Shown here: piece by piece, positions 7,894-15,970 of the stretch | Layout: every line of letters starts with the position of its first letter | How positions within the stretch are numbered: position 1 is the stretch's first letter | Assembly: GCF_003032475.1 (NCBI RefSeq) | Contig: NZ_CP028369.1 | Span: forward strand, 6,634,001 to 6,698,000 | Reading direction: 5' to 3' | Length of the DNA: 64,000 bases | From: Streptomyces sp. P3 | Lineage (GTDB): Bacteria > Actinomycetota > Actinomycetes > Streptomycetales > Streptomycetaceae | Program-made: the position numbers and the translations under genes | The notes under the pieces: generated by a model | Databases searched by the model: none | Seen by the model: only the letters and a program-made list of their open reading frames with translations | Told to the model about the DNA's origin: nothing

Positions 7894-10725
7894 GTGCCTG
7901 AAGCCCCTCTCCCCGCCCCTGCGGTCGCGCGCCTGCGGTTCGAGCACCACCGCGAGCCGCTCGGCATCGGCGAATCCCGCCCCCGCCTGTCGTGGACCAC
8001 CCGGACCGAGCTGCCCGGATGGCGGCAGGCGGCCTATGAGATCCAGCGACTGGCCGCACAGGGCGACGTGGTCGCCACGGCCGAGGCCGAAAGCGACGAG
8101 TCGGTCCTGGTCGCCTGGCCTTTCGACGCCCTCGGATCGCGAGAGCGCGTAGGCGTGCGGGTGCGTGTCCGGGGCACGGACGGAACCTGGTCGCGCTGGA
8201 GCGAACCGGCCTTCGCCGAGACCGGGCTGCTGCACCCCGACGACTGGCAGGCCCGCTTCGTGAGTGCCGACTGGGACGAGGACGCGCAGCAGGACCAGCC
8301 GGCCACCCACCTGCGCCGCCGCTTCACGATCCGCCCCGGCGTCGCAGCCGCCCGTCTCTATGCGACCGCGCACGGCGTCTACGAGGCGGAGCTCAACGGC
8401 TCCCCGGTCGGCGACCACGTCCTCGCCCCCGGCTGGACCACGTACGGCAAGCGCCTGCGCTACCAGACCTACGACGTGACCGATCTCCTGCGGGTCGGCG
8501 GGAACAATCTGACCGCTCTTCTCGCGGACGGCTGGTACCGCGGCCGCCTCGGCTTCACCGGCGACAAGCGCGCCGTCTACGGCGACCGGCTGGCCTGGCT
8601 GGCCCAGCTGGAGATCCGCTACACCGACGGCACCACCGACACCGTGACCACCGACGCGGACGGCCGCTGGCAGGCCGCCCAGGGCCCGATCCGCCGCAGC
8701 AGCCTCTACGACGGCGAGACCCACGACGCCCGCGTCGAGCCCACCGACTGGCGGGGCGTGCGCGTCGAGGAGCGTGACCCGGCAACGCTCGTCGCCCCCG
8801 TCGGCCCGCCCGTCCGCCGGATCGAGGAGCTGGCACCGATGGCCGTCACCACCTCGCCCTCGGGCAGGACGATCGTCGACTTCGGCCAGAACCTGGTCGG
8901 CCGTCTGCGTCTGACGGTGACCGGTGAGGCCGGGCAGGAGGTCGTGCTGCGCCATGCCGAGGTGCTGGAGGACGGCGAGCTGGCCTGCGCACCGCTGCGC
9001 AGCGCGCAGGCCACCGACCGCTACATCCTGCGCGGCGGCGCTGCGGAGACCTTCGAGCCGCGGTTCACCTTCCACGGCTTCCGCTACGCCGAGATCACCG
9101 GCTGGCCGGGCGAACTGAACCCCGACGACCTGCGTGCCGTGGTGATCCACTCCGATCTGGAGCGCACCGGCACCTTCGAAAGCTCCGACGAGCTGCTCGA
9201 CCGCCTGCACCAGAACGTCGTCTGGGGCATGCGCGGCAACTTCCTCGACGTCCCGACCGACTGCCCGCAACGCGACGAGCGCCTGGGCTGGACCGGCGAC
9301 ATCCAGGTCTTCGCCCCCACCGCCGCCTACCTGTACGACAGTGCCGGCTTCCTCACCTCGTGGCTCGCCGACCTCGCCGCCGACCAGGGTGAGACCGGCG
9401 GGGTCCCGTTCGTGGTGCCCAAGTGCGTCGACGGCGCCGACACCCCGACCGCCGCGTGGGGCGACGCCGCCACGGTCGTGCCCTGGGTGCTCCACCGCGC
9501 CTACGGCGACCTCGGCGTAATCGCGGCCCAGTTCGAGAGCATGCGCGGCTGGGTCGACCACGTCGCCTCGCTGGCCGGGGAGTCACGCCTGTGGGACAGC
9601 GGCTTCCAGTTCGGCGACTGGCTGGACCCGAACGCCCCGCCAGGACGCCCGGATCAGGCGCGTACACCCGGCGAGATCGTCGCCACCGCCTACTTCGCCC
9701 GCTCCGCCGAGATTGTTTCCCAGTCGGCGCGGTTGCTCGGCCGCGAGGCGGACGCCGTCCGCTACGGCGCGCTCGCCGCCGAGGTCCGCCAGGCGTTCGC
9801 CTCCGAGTACGTCACCGGCGCGGGCCGGATGATGGCGGACGCCCCGACCGCCTACGCGCTGGCGCTCCAGTTCGCGCTGCTGCCCGACCAGACGCAGCGC
9901 GCGCACGCCGGCAAGCGGCTGGCCGGCCTGGTCCGCGCCGGCGGCTACAAGATCAGCACCGGCTTCGTCGGCACGCCCCTGATCTGCGACGCCCTCGCCG
10001 AGACCGGTCACCTGGACGCGGCCTACCGACTGCTGCTGCAGACCGAGCAGCCGTCCTGGCTCCACCCCGTCACCCAGGGCGCGACCACCATCTGGGAGCG
10101 GTGGGACAGCCTGCTGCCCGACGGCAAGGTCAACCCCAGCGGCATGACCTCGTTCAACCACTACGCGCTCGGCGCCGTCGCCGACTGGCTGCACCGCACC
10201 GTCGCCGGCCTGGCCCCCGCCGAGCCCGGCTACCGGAAACTGCGCCTGGCACCGCGCCCCGGCGGCGGGCTGACCCGAGCGCAGGCGGCGCTGCTCACCC
10301 CCTACGGCCGCGCGGAGATCGCCTGGCGTCTGGACGGCGAGGAGCTCCACATCACCGCGCTCGTCCCGCCCAACGCCACCGCCGTGGTGGACCTGCCGGG
10401 CCCGGCAGGCTCGCCGTTCGACGTCACCGCAGGTCATCACACCTGGACCGTTCACCTGCCGACGCCGGCGCAGCCCAGCGGTCCCATCACTCTGGACACC
10501 ACGCTGGGCGAGCTGATGGACCGTCCGGGGGCCATGGAAATCTTCACGGACACTCTGATCCGCTACTTCCCCGAGGCCGCGGCATACATCGACCAGTCCG
10601 ACACCGAGTCCGGCGAGACGACGATCCGCGACGCGGCCGCCATGGTGCCCGGCGGCCCCGAGTTCCTCCTCGATCTTGAGGAGCAGTACGCCGCCTTCAA
10701 CGCCGCTGGCCCGAGCAAAAACTGA
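7894..10725 (+). CDS. GH78 alpha-L-rhamnosidase with a C-terminal extension
   Basis: The 943-residue protein hydrolyses terminal alpha-L-rhamnose from glycosides, by family assignment. N-terminal beta-sandwich regions precede the (alpha/alpha)6 catalytic barrel. The hallmark DCPQRDERLGWTGD (about residues 455-470) contains conserved acidic residues of GH78, and TTIWERWDS and SFNHYALGAVADWL mark the barrel end. There is no signal peptide, so it probably acts in the cytosol on imported glycosides. GTG 7894 is preceded by AAGGA at 7880-7884. The last 75 or so residues (LDTTLGELMDRPGAMEIF onward) look like a small helical domain added after the usual GH78 end. It heads a same-strand run of esterases, GH3, GH2 and SDR genes. 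Confidence 0.93.
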   Translation: MPEAPLPAPAVARLRFEHHREPLGIGESRPRLSWTTRTELPGWRQAAYEIQRLAAQGDVVATAEAESDESVLVAWPFDALGSRERVGVRVRVRGTDGTWSRWSEPAFAETGLLHPDDWQARFVSADWDEDAQQDQPATHLRRRFTIRPGVAAARLYATAHGVYEAELNGSPVGDHVLAPGWTTYGKRLRYQTYDVTDLLRVGGNNLTALLADGWYRGRLGFTGDKRAVYGDRLAWLAQLEIRYTDGTTDTVTTDADGRWQAAQGPIRRSSLYDGETHDARVEPTDWRGVRVEERDPATLVAPVGPPVRRIEELAPMAVTTSPSGRTIVDFGQNLVGRLRLTVTGEAGQEVVLRHAEVLEDGELACAPLRSAQATDRYILRGGAAETFEPRFTFHGFRYAEITGWPGELNPDDLRAVVIHSDLERTGTFESSDELLDRLHQNVVWGMRGNFLDVPTDCPQRDERLGWTGDIQVFAPTAAYLYDSAGFLTSWLADLAADQGETGGVPFVVPKCVDGADTPTAAWGDAATVVPWVLHRAYGDLGVIAAQFESMRGWVDHVASLAGESRLWDSGFQFGDWLDPNAPPGRPDQARTPGEIVATAYFARSAEIVSQSARLLGREADAVRYGALAAEVRQAFASEYVTGAGRMMADAPTAYALALQFALLPDQTQRAHAGKRLAGLVRAGGYKISTGFVGTPLICDALAETGHLDAAYRLLLQTEQPSWLHPVTQGATTIWERWDSLLPDGKVNPSGMTSFNHYALGAVADWLHRTVAGLAPAEPGYRKLRLAPRPGGGLTRAQAALLTPYGRAEIAWRLDGEELHITALVPPNATAVVDLPGPAGSPFDVTAGHHTWTVHLPTPAQPSGPITLDTTLGELMDRPGAMEIFTDTLIRYFPEAAAYIDQSDTESGETTIRDAAAMVPGGPEFLLDLEEQYAAFNAAGPSKN

Positions 10726-10807
10726 CGTACCAGCAGGCAGATCGCTTGCAGGCAGGGATCGTTTTCCGCCCCCTGCACTCCCCTCTCTCCGCTGACTTGG
10801 GGGACCC

Positions 10808-11785
10808 ATGCCCAGCATGACCCACGAGTGGCTTTCCGGACTGGTCACAGCCGGTCGGGCCGCCACACAACCCACGCTCGCCCAGGAGCGCAAGAACGCC
10901 GTCCGCTGTGCGGCGACGATCCCGGTACCGGACGGCGTGGTCGAGGACGCGTTCCCCAGCCTGACGGGCGCGCTGCTTTTCAGCCCGCCGGAGCCGCGCG
11001 AGGACCTGGTCATCCTCCACCTCCACGGCGGCGGCTTCCGCACGGGCACCGCTGCGGGGGCGCGGGCCGCGGCCGGCCTCCTGGCGTTGCGTCTGAACAC
11101 CCGAACCGTGGCGCCCGAGTACCGGCTCGCACCTGAACACCCGTTCCCAGCCGGGCTCGACGACTGCGAACACGCCTACGAAGCCGTCCGGGCCACCTAT
11201 CCGGCGGCCCGGATCGTCGTGGTCGGCGAGTCGGCGGGAGCTGGTCTTGCCGCCTCGCTCCTGCTGCGCCGCCGCGACGCAGGCGACGGTGCACCCGTGG
11301 CCGGAGTGCTCTGGTCCGGCGTGTTCGACCTGCGCGCGGAAAACCTGACATCAGGGAGTTGGGCCGCGAACGCCGCCACCGACGCCATGATCACCCCCTG
11401 GCTCGGCCCGCAGATGGCCGCCGACTACCTCGCCGGACACAGCCCCGAGGATCCGCAAGCCTGCCCGGCACTCGCGGACCTCACCGGTCTGCCCCCGCTG
11501 ATGATCCTGGCCTCAGGGTCCGAGTTGCTGCGTGACGACTCGGTCGCCTTGGCCACACGTGCCGCCGGCTGCGGCGTGGAGACAGTGCTGGAACTCTGGC
11601 CGCACATGCACCACGCCTGGCCCGTCTTCGGCTCCCTGCTGCCCGAAGCGCTCGAAGCCCTCGACCGCACCGCTGAGTTCATCCGCCGCGTGGACGCGGG
11701 CCGCTGCGTGGACGGTTCAGCCCTGACGGACGACCCGGCGATCCTCGCCCTGATGGAGACCTCCCAGGAACAGGCGGAGGTGTGA
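10808..11785 (+). CDS. Alpha/beta hydrolase fold-3 esterase (HSL family)
   Basis: This 325-residue esterase of the hormone-sensitive-lipase group carries the oxyanion motif HGGGF (about residue 77), the nucleophile elbow GESAGAG, the acid in GSELLRDDS and the histidine in HMHHAW. No signal peptide is visible, so it is probably cytosolic. ATG 10808 has GGGGGA just upstream. It is 3 bases from the next esterase gene, implying co-translation. In a glycoside cluster it probably removes acyl groups (acetyl, cinnamoyl or similar) from plant metabolites; the actual ester is unknown. Confidence 0.9.
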   Translation: MPSMTHEWLSGLVTAGRAATQPTLAQERKNAVRCAATIPVPDGVVEDAFPSLTGALLFSPPEPREDLVILHLHGGGFRTGTAAGARAAAGLLALRLNTRTVAPEYRLAPEHPFPAGLDDCEHAYEAVRATYPAARIVVVGESAGAGLAASLLLRRRDAGDGAPVAGVLWSGVFDLRAENLTSGSWAANAATDAMITPWLGPQMAADYLAGHSPEDPQACPALADLTGLPPLMILASGSELLRDDSVALATRAAGCGVETVLELWPHMHHAWPVFGSLLPEALEALDRTAEFIRRVDAGRCVDGSALTDDPAILALMETSQEQAEV

Positions 11786-11788
11786 CAC

Positions 11789-13360
11789 ATGAGTGAATCC
11801 GCTCAGTTCCCGATGGTCCGCACGAGCCACGGGTCAGTGCGAGGAACCCGCTGGGGCGATACAGGCGGAATCTTCGCCGGCATCCCCTTCGCCGCTCCGC
11901 CCATCGGCCCCCTGCGACTGCGTCCGCCCGCGCCCGTCGCCGCCTGGACCGGTGTCCGCGACAGTGTCGCCTTCCCCGCAGCCCCGGCACAGCGATATCC
12001 CCTGATGGACCCCTCCACTCAAGGAAGCCTCGCCGCGCTCGATCCGCGTGCACGAGCCATCGCTACGGCGCTCGGTGCGCAAACCGGCCCATCAGCCGAG
12101 GACTGCCTCTACCTGAACCTGTGGACCCCCGAGCTGACCAGCCGACGCCCCGTACTCGTCTGGATCTACGGCGGCGGCTTCGAGACCGGCTCCGCGTCAC
12201 CCCCGGCCTTCGACGGCGCTGCCCTGTCCCGGCTGACCGGCGCCGTGGTCGTAGCCGTCAACTACCGCGTAGGGGCGCTGGGATGGCTGCTTCCCACAGG
12301 GCCGGGCAGCGAGCGGTTCGCCGACAGCGCCAACCTCGGACTCCAGGACCAGGCGGCCGGACTCCGCTGGGTCCGGGACAATGTCGCCGCCTTCGGCGGT
12401 GATCCCGACAACGTCACGGTCGCCGGGAACTCGGCCGGGGCCTTCAGCATCGGCGCCCTGCTCAGCCTTCCCGCCGCCGCAGGCACCTTCCACAAGGCGA
12501 TCCTGCACAGTGGCAGCACCGGTCGCGTCTACCGCCGCGAGGCCGCATCCGCGGTGACCCAGGATCTACTTTCCGCCGTCGGCGTCAGGAACTTCGAAAG
12601 TCTGACCGACGTCCCACTCCATCGGATCCTCGACGCGCAGAGCGCTGTCATCCCCTCGGACATCGGCCTGCGCCACCTCCCCGACGGACACGGCTGGGGC
12701 ATCGTCCACGACGGCCAGGTACTTCCCCACCACCCACACCAGGCAGTCCGGGCAGGGGCGGCGAAGCACATTCCGCTGCTCATCGGCGCCAACGACGACG
12801 AGGCACGCATGTACGCCTCCTTCGGCGCCGACTCGTTCCGCCCCACCGACGAGGCAGCCCTCATCGCCGAGATGCGCCGGGCAGAACTCGCCGACCCCCA
12901 CGGACTGCTGGACGCCTACCGTGCGCGCGGTCTACCGGCCACCGACCAACTCGGCGGGCCCACGGACGATCTCCTGGAGCTGCGCACCCGTTTCCTCGGC
13001 GACGCGATCTACCGCGTGCCGTCGGCCCGTCTGGCACGGGCCCAGACCGCGGCGGGCGGTCGCGTCCACACATACCTGATCTCCGCCGAGCCGTTCGGTC
13101 CGGGCAGCAGCGCCTTCCACGGGGCGGAACTGATCTACCTGGGCGACAAACTGACAGCACTGGACATCGACACCCCGGGCAATCAAGCGATCCGCGAGGA
13201 ACTCACCACCGCCTGGAGCCAGTTCCTGGCAACGGGCGAGCCCGGCTGGCCCGCCTTCGACTCCGCCCAGCCCGAGAGCACCCGGCTCATCGGCGGTGCC
13301 GTCACCTTCGTGACCGAACCTGCCCACGACATCGCCGGCTACTGGATCCATGACTCCTGA
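11789..13360 (+). CDS. Type-B carboxylesterase
   Basis: The 523-residue protein belongs to the carboxylesterase/cholinesterase family (PF00135). It shows the early motif GIPFAAPPIGPLRLRPP, the oxyanion hole YGGGF, the nucleophile GNSAGAF, the acid in ANDDEARM and the histidine in FHGAELIYL, and ends WIHDS. No signal peptide is seen. It follows the fold-3 esterase by 3 bases. Its last 59 codons are repeated at 18457-18635, on the far side of the GH3 and GH2 genes, which points to an ancestral tandem copy. Confidence 0.92.
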   Translation: MSESAQFPMVRTSHGSVRGTRWGDTGGIFAGIPFAAPPIGPLRLRPPAPVAAWTGVRDSVAFPAAPAQRYPLMDPSTQGSLAALDPRARAIATALGAQTGPSAEDCLYLNLWTPELTSRRPVLVWIYGGGFETGSASPPAFDGAALSRLTGAVVVAVNYRVGALGWLLPTGPGSERFADSANLGLQDQAAGLRWVRDNVAAFGGDPDNVTVAGNSAGAFSIGALLSLPAAAGTFHKAILHSGSTGRVYRREAASAVTQDLLSAVGVRNFESLTDVPLHRILDAQSAVIPSDIGLRHLPDGHGWGIVHDGQVLPHHPHQAVRAGAAKHIPLLIGANDDEARMYASFGADSFRPTDEAALIAEMRRAELADPHGLLDAYRARGLPATDQLGGPTDDLLELRTRFLGDAIYRVPSARLARAQTAAGGRVHTYLISAEPFGPGSSAFHGAELIYLGDKLTALDIDTPGNQAIREELTTAWSQFLATGEPGWPAFDSAQPESTRLIGGAVTFVTEPAHDIAGYWIHDS

Positions 13361-13429
13361 CGCCCCACCACGCCGCTTGCCCCCCGCTCGCCGCCCGTCG
13401 CCCGCGCAAGGCTGCGAAGGAGGCGCGAG

Positions 13430-13616
13430 CTCGACGCCGCAATGCGCCGGATCACCGACCAGGCCGACGCCCGGTACGTCGTCCTGTGGCAGGCCCTCGC
13501 CGACCACCACGGCGGCCTGCGCAGCCAGTACACCCACGACGACCTCACCTGAACGGACCCGGCTACCGCGCCTGGGCCCAGACCTTGCGGCCGCTCCTTG
13601 CGGACGCCGCGCGTAG
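13430..13616 (+). pseudogene. C-terminal remnant of an SGNH/GDSL-type hydrolase with a one-base deletion
   Basis: The gap between the carboxylesterase and GH3 genes encodes RYVVLWQALADHHGGLRSQY then THDDLT and a stop. One frame over it continues LNGPGYRAWAQTLRPLLADAA. Adding one C near 13547 would restore DDLHLNGPGYRAWA, the block-V Asp-x-x-His motif and tail of SGNH hydrolases. Only about 60 codons survive and there is no nucleophile block, so this is a relic. It argues that genes were lost here, possibly when GH3-GH2 arrived. Confidence 0.65.
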
Positions 13617-13639
13617 AACAACGAAGGAGAACCCCCCCC

Positions 13640-15970
13640 ATGACAACCACCCCCGACACGATCCCGAACGACGCCGGCACCCGGACGACGCAGGACGAGA
13701 CGCGCTACCGCGACGTCGGCCTCTCCGTCGAGGACCGGGTGAGCGATCTGCTGGCCCGCATGACTCTGGAGGAGAAGGCCGGCCAGCTCACCCAGTTCTT
13801 CTACATGGGCACCGGCGAGCCGATTCCCGACGACTTCGACGTCGAGTCCCTGCCGCCCGAGCACCGCGCCTTCGTCTCACAGCCCCACGACGTCGAGGCC
13901 GCGGTCTCCCGCGGCGGCGCCGGGTCGCTGTTGTTCGTCAAGGACCCCGCCCTGGGCAACCGACTGCAGCGCCGCGCCGTCGAGGACACCCGGCTGGGCA
14001 TCCCGCTGCTGTTCGGCAACGACGTGATCCACGGGCTGCGCACGGTCTTTCCCGTGCCGATCGCGATGGCCGCGAGCTGGGACCCGGACGCCGCCGAGGC
14101 GGCGCAGGTCGTCGCGGCCCGCGAGGCGCGCGCGGCGGGGATCCGCTGGACGTTCGCGCCCATGATCGACATCGCCCGCGACCCTCGCTGGGGCCGCATC
14201 GTCGAGGGGGCCGGGGAGGACCCGGTGCTCGCCGCGGCCATGGCCGCGGCGCAGGTCCGCGGGTTCCAGGGCGATCTCGGGGCCGAGAGCGTCCTTGCCG
14301 GAGCGAAGCACTTCCTGGGCTACGGTGCCGCCCGCGGCGGGCGCGACTACGACGACGCCGACATCTCCGACGCCGAACTGCGCAACGTGTACCTGCCGCC
14401 CTTCCAAGCCGCGATCGAAGCGGGCGCCGCCAACGTCATGAGCGCCTACATGGACCTCAACGGCGTGCCGGCCTCCGCGAACCGGTGGCTGCTGAGCGAC
14501 CTGCTGCGCGACGAACTGCACTTCGACGGCTGGGTCGTCTCGGACGCCAACGCCGTGCAGTCGCTGGAGATACAGCACTTCGCGAAGGACCAGCAGGACG
14601 CCGCCGCTCGGGCGCTGAACGCGGGGCTCGACATGGAGATGTGCACCTTCACCCCAGCGTTCGACCACCTCCCGCAGGCGGTACGCGACGGGCTGGTCAC
14701 CGAGCAGGCGCTGGACACCGCCGTGTCACGGGTGCTCGCGGTGAAGTTCCGGCTCGGCCTGTTCGAGAGCCCCTACACCGACGAGGACGCGGCACCCGCG
14801 GTCCTGAACGCCGCGGCGCACCGTGACGCCGCCCGGGACGCGGCCGAGCGCACCCTCGTCCTCCTCAAGAACGACGCGGCCACGCTGCCCCTGCGGCCCG
14901 AGCAGTTCACGAGCCTCGCCGTCATCGGCCGGCTCGCCGACTCCCGGCGCGACACGCTCGGACCGTGGGTGCTCGACCACGACACCTCCGAGACGGTCAC
15001 GATCCTTGACGGGCTGCGGGCCCGGCTCGGGGACGGCATCCGCGTCGAGTATGCGGCCGGGACCGGTGCCCCCGAGCGGCTGCACCCGTCACCGTTCGAC
15101 GTCCTGGACCCGACGGTCGTCCCGACCCCGCCCGACCTGGACGAGGACGCCGAGATCGAGCGCGCCGTCGCCGCCGCCCGGGACGCCGACGTCGCGATCG
15201 TGGTCGTCGGGCAGCCGCAGAACCAGATCGGCGAGAAGGCATCGACCTCCACGCTCGACCTCCCCGGCCGTCAGCTCGAGCAGCTGCAGCGCGTCGCCGC
15301 GACCGGCACGCCCGTGGTCCTGGTCGTGCTGTCGGGCCGTCCGCTGGACCTGCGGTGGGCGCACGAGCACGTCCCCGCCATCGTGCAGGCGTGGTACCCG
15401 GGAACACGTGGGGGCGAAGCGGTCGCCTCCATGCTGGCGGGTGACGTCTCGCCCGCCGGCCGGCTGCCCTTCACGTGGCCCCGCCACGTCGGCCAGGTGC
15501 CGCTCGTGTATTCGCACTACCGGACCTTCCTGCCGCAGGAACAGCACGCCCGGTACTACGAGGACGACGGGGCACCCCTGTACCCGTTCGGCCACGGCCT
15601 GTCCTACGCCACGTTCACGTACACGAACCTCCGGACCGACCGGACGTCCATGACCGGCGGCCGCGACACCGCAACCGTGTCGGTCGACGTCACCAATACC
15701 TCTGAGCGCGACGCCGACGAGGTCGTGCAGCTCTACGTCCACCAGCGCTACGGGTCGTCGTCGCGGCCCGTGCGGGAGCTCAAGGGCTTCGAGCGAGTCC
15801 CCATCCCCGCGGGCACCACCACCACCGTGAGCTTCGAGCTCGGCCCCGACCAGCTCCGGTACTGGAGCGCCGCGACCCGCACGTACCAGCTCGACGCCAC
15901 CGTCCTCGACCTCTGGGTCGGCGGCAGCTCCACCGCCGAGCTCACGACCACCCTGGAGGTGACCCGATGA
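13640..15970 (+). CDS. GH3 beta-glucosidase/beta-xylosidase-like enzyme
   Basis: The 776-residue enzyme has three parts. The N-terminal TIM barrel (about 35-330) carries KHFLGYGAARGGRDY and the nucleophile Asp302 in VVSDAN, where many relatives have SDW or SDY. A GH3 C-terminal domain follows (about 400-630), then a fibronectin-III-like domain (about 690-760) with VQLYVHQRYGS. Retaining GH3 enzymes remove beta-linked glucose, xylose or similar from chain ends. No signal peptide is seen. AAGGAGA at 13624-13630 supports ATG 13640. It overlaps the GH2 start by ATGA, so the two are translationally coupled. Confidence 0.93.
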   Translation: MTTTPDTIPNDAGTRTTQDETRYRDVGLSVEDRVSDLLARMTLEEKAGQLTQFFYMGTGEPIPDDFDVESLPPEHRAFVSQPHDVEAAVSRGGAGSLLFVKDPALGNRLQRRAVEDTRLGIPLLFGNDVIHGLRTVFPVPIAMAASWDPDAAEAAQVVAAREARAAGIRWTFAPMIDIARDPRWGRIVEGAGEDPVLAAAMAAAQVRGFQGDLGAESVLAGAKHFLGYGAARGGRDYDDADISDAELRNVYLPPFQAAIEAGAANVMSAYMDLNGVPASANRWLLSDLLRDELHFDGWVVSDANAVQSLEIQHFAKDQQDAAARALNAGLDMEMCTFTPAFDHLPQAVRDGLVTEQALDTAVSRVLAVKFRLGLFESPYTDEDAAPAVLNAAAHRDAARDAAERTLVLLKNDAATLPLRPEQFTSLAVIGRLADSRRDTLGPWVLDHDTSETVTILDGLRARLGDGIRVEYAAGTGAPERLHPSPFDVLDPTVVPTPPDLDEDAEIERAVAAARDADVAIVVVGQPQNQIGEKASTSTLDLPGRQLEQLQRVAATGTPVVLVVLSGRPLDLRWAHEHVPAIVQAWYPGTRGGEAVASMLAGDVSPAGRLPFTWPRHVGQVPLVYSHYRTFLPQEQHARYYEDDGAPLYPFGHGLSYATFTYTNLRTDRTSMTGGRDTATVSVDVTNTSERDADEVVQLYVHQRYGSSSRPVRELKGFERVPIPAGTTTTVSFELGPDQLRYWSAATRTYQLDATVLDLWVGGSSTAELTTTLEVTR

